Source: Lachnospiraceae bacterium (GTDB taxonomy: Bacteria > Bacillota > Clostridia > Lachnospirales > Lachnospiraceae). Taken from it: 64,000 bases of DNA. The stretch covers positions 11,526-75,525 of the forward strand of contig CAAGMZ010000018.1 of the NCBI GenBank assembly GCA_900771195.1, written 5' to 3'. Of the stretch, positions 1 to 8,194 are shown piece after piece; position 1 is the first letter of the stretch, and each line of letters begins with the position of its first letter. The notes under the pieces are model-generated. The model saw nothing but the letters and a program-made list of their open reading frames with translations. It had not been told where the DNA came from and searched no databases. The position numbers and the translations under genes are program-made.

Positions 1-1
1 G

Positions 2-358
2 GAAAACCTCATAGAAAAAAATCTTCTGGATAGCCTTGTGTTGCCCATAAAACGCACTATCCGGATACAGTTGCCGCATTCCCATACCCGGATTCAGAAT
101 GAGCTTTCCCGCCTCAATATCCTTTTCCAGAAAGGAAGGATATCAGAAGAATACTACGAAAAAGAGTATTCAAGACTTCATGACAGGCTATCCGTTTCCC
201 CTGCTTCGGAAAAGGAATTTACCGGCACTGCCGCAGAGCTTTACTATTCACTTGACGAATACCATAAGCTTATTTTCTGGCGAAGCCTCCTTGATTACGC
301 CACAGTGAACAAAGACGGCCATACGGATTACCATTTAAAGGATTTTTGCCCCCCGTAA
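2..358 (+). CDS. Large serine site-specific recombinase, C-terminal part (5' end outside window)
   Basis: The reading frame is already open at base 2 and runs to TAA at 356-358, so this is the 3' end of a longer gene. The peptide begins with the short helix that in large serine recombinases precedes the coiled coil (ENLIEKNLLDSL), continues through a charged helix (EEYYEKEYSRLHDRL) and ends with a segment like the family's C-terminal FWRSII motif (IFWRSLLDYATV). The family (TnpX/phage integrase type) excises and inserts mobile elements; the catalytic serine domain would lie left of the window. A GTG at 38 is in frame but is very unlikely to be a real start. The next sequence to the right is a broken transporter gene, which fits an element edge. 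Confidence 0.68.
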   Translation, partial: ENLIEKNLLDSLVLPIKRTIRIQLPHSHTRIQNELSRLNILFQKGRISEEYYEKEYSRLHDRLSVSPASEKEFTGTAAELYYSLDEYHKLIFWRSLLDYATVNKDGHTDYHLKDFCPP

Positions 359-361
359 TAC

Positions 362-784
362 CCCTTCTCTGTTGAATTCGAGCCAGGTGCAACCGCCCTT
401 GAGCTTGAAGGAAAAGGATATGTAGTTGCCTCGCTGGGCGTTGACAGCGGCTATGTCCCTTATACCGCATACAGTGCCAGAAAGAGCTACATTAAGAAAA
501 ATCCCGAGGTCATCAAGAGCTTTACCAATGCTATCCAGAAGGGTCTTGATTATGTGAACACCCACAGTTCCGCAGAAATTGCAGAGGTAATTAAACCGCA
601 GTTTGACGACACCGACGTGAAAACTATTGAAATAATAGTTGAAAGATATAAGACCCAGGATACATGGAAAAAAGATACCGTATTTGAGAAAGAAGCTTTT
701 GAGCTGCTGGAGGATATACTGATTGAAGCAGGCGAGCTGGAAAAATATGTGCCTTATGAAGACCTGGTTATGATTGTAAAATAA
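362..784 (+). pseudogene. NitT/TauT-type ABC substrate-binding protein, C-terminal remnant
   Basis: Directly after the recombinase stop the same frame codes for about 140 residues resembling the C-terminal half of SsuA/ThiY/NMT1 periplasmic binding proteins: an LFEP-like segment (VEFEPGATALELEGKGYVVA), then KSYIKKNPEVIKSFTNAI, PQFDDTD, RYKTQDTWKKD and a final EAGELEKYVPYEDLV. Intact members have about 320-340 residues with a lipoprotein signal, so more than half is missing, including the start and signal peptide. No permease or ATPase follows. The most economical reading is that a recombinase-encoding element inserted into this gene and separated its two halves; a simple deletion is the alternative. 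Confidence 0.72.
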
Positions 785-825
785 TTATATGAGTCCCGGC
801 ACTTTTACTGCCTGTTCCATAAATT

Positions 826-853
826 AACCCCCTGCAGTATTCCGCAGGGGGTT
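826..853. terminator. Intergenic hairpin between convergent genes
   Basis: A perfect 10-bp inverted repeat, AACCCCCTGC and GCAGGGGGTT, is separated by 8 nt. It lies between the plus-strand remnant and the minus-strand membrane protein gene. The T-rich stretch is on the minus-strand exit side (TTAATTTA), so it probably terminates the 893-1813 gene. Confidence 0.6.
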
Positions 854-892
854 AGTTGCAAGCGGCCGGCCGAAAAAAACATTTTGCAGTAC

Positions 893-1813
893 TTACAGCT
901 TATTAAGATTCTCAAATCTGGGAATCTTTTTCTTCTTTTCCTCTTCTTCCTTCTTCTGCTTCTGGTAAGTAAATTCCTCGTCTTTATAGAATTCTCTGTA
1001 CATCCTGATAACAAGAAATGAGAAAATTCCTACGATAATCACATTGGCAATAACCTCAACAATATTGTTAATCATTCCATAGCCTGCCATGTACTTGAAT
1101 AACTGCATGCCAAAATATGCACTGATTGTTATTGCGTACCATGACTTTGGTACCTTGTTGGTGAATGCAGCATAAACCGTGATTGATGCTGCCATGTGGA
1201 AAACCATGAACGCAATTGTCATAAGTCCCATTATTATATATGTCCTGGCATCATAGCTCAGTATGGCTTCGATGCTTTCCACCAGCCCGTCAAACTGCTC
1301 CCGGGTCTCGATTCCGTCAGTAAGAAGTGTCTCAATTCCCACCTTGTTGAGAGTGTTGGACGAAACCACCGCCATGAAAAGATTGATAATCGACGCAAGT
1401 CCCTCTGTTACCATGATTCCTATGCCAAAAGAAAGTGAATCTGCCACATTCTTTATATTAGCCTTGAAAAACTTCATTGACAGCATACGTCCCAGTATAG
1501 GAACAGCTGCTGCCGTAAGTGCCGCAAGAATGATGTAAAGCGGCATGAGTCCCTTTGCTCCTATAATTGAAACGGGGAACATCACTATTTTGACTGCACA
1601 GTAATAAAATACAAAATAAATTGCAACACCGCCAAAGACACCCATCCAGGAGCCCTTCTGTCTGTATCTTGTGATTACAAAAAGTGCAATTAAGACTACT
1701 GCTATAAGGGCAAGGGCTACAATCGCCCACACTATGGTACCTGTCGGAACCTTGGCATTGATGTCAAAACCGTCCGGCACCGGAAACTGAAGCTCACGGT
1801 TAACTAAATTCAT
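893..1813 (-). CDS. YhfC-like polytopic membrane protein
   Basis: The protein has 306 residues and 7-8 hydrophobic segments, starting with a TM helix near residues 26-47, and a charged lysine/glutamate C-terminal tail (KKEEEEKKKKIPRF). The segment FGIGIMVTEGLASIIN followed by FHMAASITVYAAF resembles the conserved core of the YhfC family (PF10086), predicted glutamic-type intramembrane proteases. The glutamate is present, but the usual Gly-His-Gly-Gly context before it is not obvious, so activity is uncertain. The ATG at 1813 follows an AGGAAGGT ribosome site. It is monocistronic with a terminator downstream. Family assignment is moderate; membrane topology is clear. Confidence 0.55.
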   Translation of the reverse strand: MNLVNRELQFPVPDGFDINAKVPTGTIVWAIVALALIAVVLIALFVITRYRQKGSWMGVFGGVAIYFVFYYCAVKIVMFPVSIIGAKGLMPLYIILAALTAAAVPILGRMLSMKFFKANIKNVADSLSFGIGIMVTEGLASIINLFMAVVSSNTLNKVGIETLLTDGIETREQFDGLVESIEAILSYDARTYIIMGLMTIAFMVFHMAASITVYAAFTNKVPKSWYAITISAYFGMQLFKYMAGYGMINNIVEVIANVIIVGIFSFLVIRMYREFYKDEEFTYQKQKKEEEEKKKKIPRFENLNKL

Positions 1814-1875
1814 AAAATTCTACCTTCCTGTATTAAAAATTTGTATACACAAACCATTTCCCATTACTTGATAAA

Positions 1876-1902
1876 AGGGCCATCAGTTAAACTGACAGCC
1901 CT
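1876..1902 (-). terminator. Rho-independent terminator downstream of csp
   Basis: On the minus strand, AGGGCTGTCAGTT and AACTGATGGCCCT form a stem followed by TTTTAT. It sits about 90 bases after the cold-shock gene stop. Confidence 0.7.
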
Positions 1903-1989
1903 CGCCATAATCTTACTGAATGACAATATACTTTTTTAAATATATGATATATCGAAAAAAGGCACACTGTAAATCGCGGATTATAAAAA

Positions 1990-2187
1990 TTATACTCTCT
2001 TTACGTGAGTAGCCTGCGGTCCCTTTGCTCCGTCAACTACTTCGAACTCTACTGCCTGGCCCTCTTCAAGAGTCTTGAAGCCTTCCATATCAAGTCCTGA
2101 GTAATGTACGAATACATCCTTGCCTGTCTCATCAGAAATGAAACCATATCCTTTCTGATTGTTGAACCACTTAACAGTACCTTTCAT
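1990..2187 (-). CDS. csp: CspA-family cold shock protein
   Basis: This is a 65-residue single cold-shock domain protein, the normal size for the family. It shows both nucleic-acid-binding signatures: RNP1 (KGYGFI, residues 12-17) and RNP2 (VFVHY, about 25-29), plus the opening MKGTVKWFN. Such proteins bind single-stranded RNA/DNA and act as RNA chaperones. The start follows GGAGGTAGTACACA. The gene has its own promoter with 17-bp spacing and its own terminator. The untranslated leader is roughly 50 nt, shorter than the leaders of cold-induced E. coli csp genes, so it may be constitutive. Confidence 0.95.
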   Translation of the reverse strand: MKGTVKWFNNQKGYGFISDETGKDVFVHYSGLDMEGFKTLEEGQAVEFEVVDGAKGPQATHVKRV

Positions 2188-2242
2188 TGTGTACTACCTC
2201 CAAAAATATAAAAAATCTGGTCGCACCTACAGCGACGCTTTT

Positions 2243-2271
2243 ACTTTAACACATTAATTTCCATAAGTCAA
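2243..2271 (-). promoter_or_regulatory. Promoter of csp
   Basis: On the minus strand, TTGACT (2266-2271) and TAAAGT (2243-2248) are separated by 17 bp. The -35 box overlaps the stop-codon region of hslO. Confidence 0.6.
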
Positions 2272-3143
2272 GTATTTGGTGTCAGTTCCAAAAGGTCCGG
2301 GATGTCGAAAGTATAAGTAGTGTTGCAGAAATCACACCTCACCTCCACAGGCTTTCCATCGGCTATCATTTCATCTATTTCCTTTTGGTCAATAAGTGCC
2401 AGTGCCGCTGATACTTTTTCCCTCGAGCAGTTACAACTGAATCCCACCGGCATTCTGTCCAGAACCTCAAGTCCCACACTGCCCAGTATCCTGTCGAGTA
2501 TCTGTTCCGGGGAAAGTCCCTCCTCCAAAAGTGCAGTGACAGACGTAATCTGCGACAGGTTCTTCTCAATTTCCGAGATTGTCCCGTCCTCCGCATCAGG
2601 CATCACCTGAATGATAAAGCCTCCCGCTTCCTTCACGGTGACATCCTTGTCCACCAGAACGCCAAGGCCCACTGATGACGGTGTCTGCTCGCTTGAAGCA
2701 AAATAATAAGTAATATCCTCGGCAATCTCTCCCGTCACAAGCTCACATGTTCCGCTGTATGGTTCCTTAAGACCGATATCCTTTATAACCGTGATAAATC
2801 CTTTTCCGACAGCTCCCGCAACATCAAGCTTTCCCTTGGAATTAGGCGGCAGTTCAACATATGGATTGCCGGGATACCCCTTTACATTTCCCTTGGAATC
2901 AGCAGTTACTATCAGCATCTTCACCGGGCCGTCACCATTGATTCGAAGAGTCAGCACATCCTCATCACCCTTCATCATGCTGCCCATCATTGCACCGGCA
3001 GTCAGAAGCCTTCCCAGTGCTGCGGTTACCACGGGACTTGTATCATGAAGCCCTCTCGCTTTCTCAACAGTATTGGTGGTACATGCGGCAAATGCCCTTA
3101 TCCGGCCTCCCGCAGCCGTTGCCCTCACCATATAATCTTCCAT
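2268..3143 (-). CDS. hslO: Redox-regulated chaperone Hsp33
   Basis: The 291-residue protein matches Hsp33 throughout. The redox switch is present as Cys237-x-Cys239 and Cys270-x-x-Cys273, the four zinc ligands that form disulfides on oxidation and switch on cytosolic holdase activity. The N-terminal part carries the typical VRATAAGGRIRAFAA opening and the GDGP motif. The ATG at 3143 directly abuts the stop of the upstream methyltransferase, so the two genes are probably co-transcribed and translationally linked. Length and motifs are standard. Confidence 0.96.
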   Translation of the reverse strand: MEDYMVRATAAGGRIRAFAACTTNTVEKARGLHDTSPVVTAALGRLLTAGAMMGSMMKGDEDVLTLRINGDGPVKMLIVTADSKGNVKGYPGNPYVELPPNSKGKLDVAGAVGKGFITVIKDIGLKEPYSGTCELVTGEIAEDITYYFASSEQTPSSVGLGVLVDKDVTVKEAGGFIIQVMPDAEDGTISEIEKNLSQITSVTALLEEGLSPEQILDRILGSVGLEVLDRMPVGFSCNCSREKVSAALALIDQKEIDEMIADGKPVEVRCDFCNTTYTFDIPDLLELTPNT

Positions 3144-3890
3144 TTATCTGCTCCTTTCCATCACATAGTACACACGCTCCGCGCTCCAGTCTGCCTCACC
3201 GGTCATGTTCATACCCAGCATTTCCCTGACACAAAGCCCTCCTGCCGCAGCAGCCCTTCTCACATCCTCATCCGTGAATGCATGCTGCGTGTGCTCCTCT
3301 GTAAATTTCTGATATAATCCATGTTTTTTCTGTATGAAAAAAGTAATGTAATACTCGTTATCACCGGTTTCCCCGTCAAAATCATTTTCCCACACATAGG
3401 TGCTGTCATCAGTGCTGTCGGTAAAAACCTGTTTTCCAAGTCTCTCATAATATGCAGGTGTCTTCATGTCAAAAATAAATATGCCCTCATCTGTCAGAGC
3501 ATCTCTGACCCTCTCCATTGCTGACTGAAGATCAAAGTCGTTTTCCATATAATTCATTGAATCGCACACGCTGACAATCACGGGAAACCTGTCATCCGCT
3601 TCAAGTGCCCTCATATCCTGCTGCATATATGTTATGTCAAGCTTTGCCGCCTTTCTTTTGCGCTCAGCCTCCCGCAGCATGTCAACGGACATGTCAATTC
3701 CGGTCATCTCATAGCCGCTTTGTGCCATAAGCATTGTAAAGGTTCCTGTGCCGCAGCCCAGCTCCAGCACCCTGCTGTGTTCCCTGCCATTCATCCCGAG
3801 ATATTTTGTTATTGCTTCACACCACTCTTTATACGGAATATCACGCATAAATCTGTCGTATACTTTGGCAAAAACAGTATATGCTTTCAT
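3144..3890 (-). CDS. Class I SAM-dependent methyltransferase
   Basis: The 248-residue protein has a Rossmann-type SAM-binding core: motif I VLELGCGTGTF at residues 41-51, an acidic residue ending strand 2 (GIDMS), and later QQDMRAL and SVCDSMNYM. The N-terminus (AKVYDRFM) is typical of small-molecule methyltransferases of the UbiE/Methyltransf_25 type. The start is the ATG at 3890 because AGGAG lies 5 nt upstream; the frame extends 10 codons further without ribosome-site support. The substrate cannot be told from sequence. It is the first gene of a two-gene unit with hslO. Confidence 0.85.
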   Translation of the reverse strand: MKAYTVFAKVYDRFMRDIPYKEWCEAITKYLGMNGREHSRVLELGCGTGTFTMLMAQSGYEMTGIDMSVDMLREAERKRKAAKLDITYMQQDMRALEADDRFPVIVSVCDSMNYMENDFDLQSAMERVRDALTDEGIFIFDMKTPAYYERLGKQVFTDSTDDSTYVWENDFDGETGDNEYYITFFIQKKHGLYQKFTEEHTQHAFTDEDVRRAAAAGGLCVREMLGMNMTGEADWSAERVYYVMERSR

Positions 3891-3968
3891 AAGTACTCCT
3901 TTTATCTTGATTATTTGCACATTATAATCTATGATGTAGATATCAATGTTGAATGCAGGTCATGGAAC

Positions 3969-4913
3969 ATGAAAACACGCAATCTTAAAAAACTGATCAG
4001 GAATATATACGCCTCACGCATAATCCTTCCGGCAATTGTGCTGATTATTGTGGCAATCGTGCTGGTCATAAATCCTTTTGACCGCAGGAACAAAATCGTT
4101 ACGGTTGACGCACTCTCTGATATAGGCAGGCTCTATTCCGAGAAAGCCGGCTATATACAGTGCACTGCCGACAGGCTTTATTACACAGGTCTCGACTATA
4201 CGGTCAACAGTAATATCAAAGCCAGGGTATATTACACGCTTGAGAACAATAAATGTTATATTTTCATAATCTCATCCGAAAAGCTTCCCGATGAGTGGAC
4301 ATCCCTTGACAATTTTTCAATGAATGCCAAGCTCATACGCAATAATAGCACATATGACAGCGTCATTGCAAGCCTGGCACGCGAGCTTGAATTTTCCACA
4401 AAGGGATTGCATGAGATAGTTGAGCCCACGATAATCAGCCAGTATGACTACGTCCACAGCTTCTCATCATTTTATTTTGTCCTTATACTTGCGCTGTGCA
4501 TACTTTCCGGCGTTGACCTTCTGCTGCTCATACTGGTGCTTATAATTCCAACACTGTCGCCTCCTGTTATGCGCCTCAGAAAATACGGCAATTCTGCCAC
4601 TCTTTTTGCGATTGCCCGGGCAGAATTTGACACGGCACAGGCAATCGGACGCAAAAACATATATATTACCGATACCTTCCTGATATCGTACACCAAGACC
4701 GGAATAGACATTATCCCGCTGGAAAATATAACATGGATATACCGGTATAACGAGCTTCACAGAAGCGGTCACCGCACAAGGCTCTATCATCCGCTTTTCA
4801 TTGTGACTGACTGTAAAAAGACATACACCATACACCATGTATCCTCCAAGGTTTCCGATAAAATCCTTGATACTCTGCAGACAAGATTTCCGTCAATCCT
4901 TGTGGGAATGTAA
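3969..4913 (+). CDS. Unknown membrane protein with two TM segments
   Basis: The 314-residue protein has a TM helix at about residues 18-35 (a run rich in I/V/L), an external region of about 140 residues with no recognised enzyme motif, a second long hydrophobic stretch (FYFVLILALCILSGVDLLLL), and a cytoplasmic C-terminal domain rich in beta-strand-like sequence (ITDTFLISYTKTGIDIIPLE). The arrangement recalls small Lachnospiraceae membrane proteins with a PH-like cytosolic domain, but I do not recognise a named family with confidence. The open frame extends upstream, but the ATG at 3969 suits the divergent arrangement with the methyltransferase. A bidirectional terminator follows. Confidence 0.65.
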   Translation: MKTRNLKKLIRNIYASRIILPAIVLIIVAIVLVINPFDRRNKIVTVDALSDIGRLYSEKAGYIQCTADRLYYTGLDYTVNSNIKARVYYTLENNKCYIFIISSEKLPDEWTSLDNFSMNAKLIRNNSTYDSVIASLARELEFSTKGLHEIVEPTIISQYDYVHSFSSFYFVLILALCILSGVDLLLLILVLIIPTLSPPVMRLRKYGNSATLFAIARAEFDTAQAIGRKNIYITDTFLISYTKTGIDIIPLENITWIYRYNELHRSGHRTRLYHPLFIVTDCKKTYTIHHVSSKVSDKILDTLQTRFPSILVGM

Positions 4914-4927
4914 GCAGCTTACAGCAA

Positions 4928-4961
4928 AAAGGGATTCACTCCGCACGGCGTGAATCCCTTT
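4928..4961. terminator. Bidirectional terminator between convergent genes
   Basis: A perfect 12-bp stem, AAAGGGATTCAC and GTGAATCCCTTT, has a 10-nt loop. A and T tracts flank it on both sides, suiting both converging genes. Confidence 0.85.
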
Positions 4962-5005
4962 AAATTATCTTTATAATATCCGGTCTGTCCGTTACAGGCC
5001 TTCAA

Positions 5006-5524
5006 TTACTCTCTGTACTGCACATTCTTTCCGCAGCATTTCTTATACTTAAGTCCGCTTCCGCAGGGGCACGGGTCATTACGCCCAATCTTAGGTCCCT
5101 TGACAACGGTTGTGGAAAGCTTCTGCTCCTTATAAAGCTCTTTTCTTCTCTCAGCATCTATAAGGCTGTCCCACTCAGGCAGCTCATAAAGCCAGCTTGC
5201 CTCTGCGCCAACCATGTTTTTATAAAGGAGCTCCTTATCATAATCAAGATTCACCTCTGTATTCTCATCCATCGTCTCGATAGGATTGGGATTCTTAAGG
5301 CTGTCATTGATTCCGTCAAGGAATCCTACCATAATCTTAAGCTCAACCTCATACTTCTCCGCAAGTTCTTTTACAGTGCCCTTCACAGGCTCATCGGGAG
5401 TCTTAAGAATCTGCTCATAAATCCCCTTTTCCAAAGAAAAATAATTAGTCCAGAACACCTGCTGTGCTCTCTGGTCTGCCTTCTGGTCGTAGGCTTCATT
5501 TCTCCACTGCTCTAATAGTGTCAT
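5006..5524 (-). CDS. SEC-C zinc-binding domain protein
   Basis: The 172-residue protein ends with a complete SEC-C metal-binding motif (GRNDPCPCGSGLKYKKCCG, about residues 147-165), the same motif found at the SecA C-terminus. The first 140 residues are helical and acidic without a recognised catalytic motif. Stand-alone proteins of this kind occur widely in Clostridia; the motif binds zinc and can mediate protein contacts, but the role of this one is unknown. The ATG follows TAGGAGAAGATT. It has its own promoter immediately downstream of glpK. Confidence 0.85.
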   Translation of the reverse strand: MTLLEQWRNEAYDQKADQRAQQVFWTNYFSLEKGIYEQILKTPDEPVKGTVKELAEKYEVELKIMVGFLDGINDSLKNPNPIETMDENTEVNLDYDKELLYKNMVGAEASWLYELPEWDSLIDAERRKELYKEQKLSTTVVKGPKIGRNDPCPCGSGLKYKKCCGKNVQYRE

Positions 5525-5575
5525 AATCTTCTCCTAACATAAAACAAAGTAAAATAAAGCATTACTGCTTACAAA

Positions 5576-5604
5576 AGTATATACCAACACAGCCTTTAAG
5601 TCAA
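5576..5604 (-). promoter_or_regulatory. Promoter of the SEC-C gene, overlapping the glpK stop codon
   Basis: On the minus strand, TTGACT (5599-5604) and TATACT (5576-5581) are spaced 17 bp. The TGA of glpK lies inside the -35 hexamer. Confidence 0.7.
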
Positions 5605-7097
5605 CCGTTCTCTGTCCAGGCCAGTGCACATCCGACTGCTCTTTTCCATCCCAGGGTAAGCTCTGATCTCTTTGCTTCTTCCATTCCGGGGCAAAAAATA
5701 TCAGAAACCCGCCGGTTGCTTCGCACGTCATCCGTATTTTTCCAGAATCCCGTCGCAAGTCCCGCAAGATATGCTGCTCCCAAAGCAGTTGTCTCCACAC
5801 ATGCAGGTCTCAGGACGTCAGTATTAAGAATGTCCGCCTGAAACTGCATAAGGAAATTATTTCTTGATGCTCCGCCGTCAACCTTAAGTCCGGCTATGTC
5901 AACTCCTGATTCCTGTTCCATAATTCTAAGGAGGTCATTTGTCTGATAAGCCATAGACTCAAGGGCTGCCCTGACAAAATGTTCCTTCCTGCAGCCTCTT
6001 GTAATCCCCACAACTGTTCCTCTTGCATACGGATTCCAGTACGGTGCGCCAAGCCCTGTAAATGCAGGCACTATGTACACGCCATTGGTGTCCTCCACAG
6101 ATGCAGCTAACTCCTCTGACTGTTCTGCCGACCTTATCATGTCCATCTCATCACGAAGCCACTGTATTCCTGCTCCTGCCACGAATATGCTGCCCTCCAG
6201 GGCATACTGCACGTTTCCGGCAGAGCCTGCAGCTATTGTTGTCAGAAGTCCGTTCTTAGACTCTACCGCTTTTTCCCCTGTATTCATAAGGAGAAAGCAA
6301 CCTGTTCCGTAGGTATTTTTTACCTCTCCTGCCGAAAAACAACACTGTCCGAAAAGCGCCGCCTGCTGGTCTCCCGCTGCGCCCGCTATGGGAATCTCCG
6401 CTCCCGGCACGCCGGCTCCGGTATGCCCGTATACCGCACTTGACGGCATGACTTCGGGAAGCATTGACTTTGGTATGTTAAAATACTCAAGAATCCTTTC
6501 ATCCCAGCACAGATTATGTATATCGAACATCATGGTGCGTGACGCATTGGTATAGTCAGTCACATGCACACTGCCCTTGGTAAGATTCCATATAAGCCAT
6601 GTGTCTATAGTGCCAAAAATAAGCTTTCCATCCTCCGCATCTTTTCTGGCCCCCTCTACATTATCAAGTATCCATGCAAGCTTTGAGGCCGAAAAATATG
6701 CATCGGGAACAAGCCCGGTAGTTTTCTTCACATAATCAGCCATGCCGTCCTTTTCCAGCTGCTTTATGCGGTCGGCTGTTCTCCTGCACTGCCACACTAT
6801 GGCATTATAAACCGGTTCTCCCGTATATCTGTTCCATACAACGGTTGTCTCTCTCTGATTGGTAATACCGATTGCGGCAATCTCATCGCCCGTGGCGCCA
6901 ATCTTACTCACAGCCTCCGTTGCCACCGAAAGCTGCGAAGACCATATCTCCATCGGGTCATGCTCCACCCACCCGGGCACGGGATATATCTGTCCGAATT
7001 CTTTCTGTGCCATGCTGCATATATTTCCATGTCTGTCAAACAAAATACAGCGTGAGCTTGTAGTTCCCTGGTCCAGGGCCATTACATATTTTTTCAT
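5601..7097 (-). CDS. glpK: Glycerol kinase
   Basis: The 498-residue FGGY-family kinase phosphorylates glycerol with ATP to sn-glycerol 3-phosphate in the cytoplasm. Diagnostic segments are the N-terminal ATP-binding motif ALDQGTTSSRCILFD, the substrate-region motif GWVEHDPMEIW, the AGDQQAALFGQ and YGTGCFLL segments, and the C-terminal GGASRNNFLMQFQADI signature. The ATG at 7097 (after GGAAAGATT) is chosen because ALDQGTTS then sits at the usual position. It begins 20 nt after prfA and is probably in the same transcript. No glycerol facilitator or glycerol-3-phosphate dehydrogenase gene adjoins it. Confidence 0.96.
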   Translation of the reverse strand: MKKYVMALDQGTTSSRCILFDRHGNICSMAQKEFGQIYPVPGWVEHDPMEIWSSQLSVATEAVSKIGATGDEIAAIGITNQRETTVVWNRYTGEPVYNAIVWQCRRTADRIKQLEKDGMADYVKKTTGLVPDAYFSASKLAWILDNVEGARKDAEDGKLIFGTIDTWLIWNLTKGSVHVTDYTNASRTMMFDIHNLCWDERILEYFNIPKSMLPEVMPSSAVYGHTGAGVPGAEIPIAGAAGDQQAALFGQCCFSAGEVKNTYGTGCFLLMNTGEKAVESKNGLLTTIAAGSAGNVQYALEGSIFVAGAGIQWLRDEMDMIRSAEQSEELAASVEDTNGVYIVPAFTGLGAPYWNPYARGTVVGITRGCRKEHFVRAALESMAYQTNDLLRIMEQESGVDIAGLKVDGGASRNNFLMQFQADILNTDVLRPACVETTALGAAYLAGLATGFWKNTDDVRSNRRVSDIFCPGMEEAKRSELTLGWKRAVGCALAWTENG

Positions 7098-7117
7098 AAT
7101 CTTTCCATACCCAAAAA

Positions 7118-8194
7118 TCAATTTGTATCCTGCATCTTTGCCAGCTTCTTTGCCTGGTCGGCGGCAATGCACGCATCAATTATCTCCTGAATATCGCCGT
7201 CCATAATCTTGTCGATTTTGTAGAGAGTAAGTCCGATTCTGTGGTCAGTAACACGCCCCTGCGGGAAATTGTATGTCCTTATCTTCTCTGAACGGTCACC
7301 GGTTCCTATCTGGCTTCTTCTGGCATCGGCTTCGGCATCATGAGCCTTCTGGCACTCCATGTCATATAACTTTGCACGCAGAAGCGCAAAAGCCTTTTCC
7401 TTGTTCTGTATCTGCGACTTTTCCGTCTGGCTGTAAATCACTATTCCCGTGGGATAATGGGTAAGGCGCACGGCCGAATCGGTAGTGTTGACACACTGAC
7501 CGCCATTACCTGAAGCACGCATTACATCAATCCTTATATCCTTCTCATCAATGTGGATTTCCACATCCTCAGCCTCGGGCATGACCGCAACTGATGCGGT
7601 TGATGTGTGGATTCTGCCGCCCGACTCGGTTTCAGGCACGCGCTGTACCCTGTGAACACCGCTCTCGTATTTCAGCACTGAGTAAGCACCCTGCCCCGTT
7701 ACCATGAACTGAATCTCTTTCATTCCGCCGATTCCTGTCTCGTCCGAGTTGATAACCTCAAGCTTCCAGTGCTTTGCCTCAACATAATGGGCATACATTC
7801 TGAAAAGCTCCGCAGCAAAAAGAGCAGCCTCATCCCCGCCTGCACCTGCACGGATTTCAACCACAACGTTCTTGTCGTCATTAGGGTCCTTGGGCAGAAG
7901 AAGAATTTTTATTTTCTCTTCAAGAGCAGCCGAACGCTCCTTGGCGTCTGCAAGCTCCTCCTTTAACATCTCCTTCATTTCCTCGTCATTTTCTTCCTCA
8001 AGCATCTCCAGGCTGTCGGCAATATCCCGATTAGCCTTTTTGTATGCCGTGTACGCCTCTACAAGAGGGGTCAGGTCACTCTGCTCCTTCATCAGTCTTC
8101 TGAATCTGTTCTGGTCAGAGGTGACCTCCGGACTTGAAAGCTCCGCATTGAGATCCTCATATTTTATTAAAACATCTTCCAAATTTTCAAACAT
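7118..8194 (-). CDS. prfA: Peptide chain release factor 1
   Basis: The 358-residue RF1 recognises UAA and UAG at the ribosomal A site. It contains the catalytic GGQ in SGNGGQCVNTTDSAVR (about residues 229-244) and the Clostridia-style stop-codon-reading region RVPETESGGRIHTSTA. Gln of GGQ is the methylation target of PrmC, whose gene overlaps the start of prfA by one base; this prmC-prfA pairing is conserved across bacteria. Length is typical. No frameshift signal is present, as expected for RF1 rather than RF2. Confidence 0.97.
   Translation of the reverse strand: MFENLEDVLIKYEDLNAELSSPEVTSDQNRFRRLMKEQSDLTPLVEAYTAYKKANRDIADSLEMLEEENDEEMKEMLKEELADAKERSAALEEKIKILLLPKDPNDDKNVVVEIRAGAGGDEAALFAAELFRMYAHYVEAKHWKLEVINSDETGIGGMKEIQFMVTGQGAYSVLKYESGVHRVQRVPETESGGRIHTSTASVAVMPEAEDVEIHIDEKDIRIDVMRASGNGGQCVNTTDSAVRLTHYPTGIVIYSQTEKSQIQNKEKAFALLRAKLYDMECQKAHDAEADARRSQIGTGDRSEKIRTYNFPQGRVTDHRIGLTLYKIDKIMDGDIQEIIDACIAADQAKKLAKMQDTN

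Noticed and set aside
99..308. Alternative reading frame of 69 codons inside the recombinase remnant
   Set aside because: It has no ribosome site and reads as a shadow of the recombinase frame, which has clear family motifs.
785..892. tRNA or other RNA gene as the attachment target next to the recombinase remnant
   Set aside because: No tRNA cloverleaf or T-loop sequence could be found near the element edge, and the target is evidently a protein gene.
3720..3968. Upstream extension of the plus-strand membrane protein frame into the methyltransferase gene
   Set aside because: It would overlap the divergent methyltransferase by 170 bp; sequence there is an antisense shadow, and the ATG at 3969 gives a proper N-terminal anchor.
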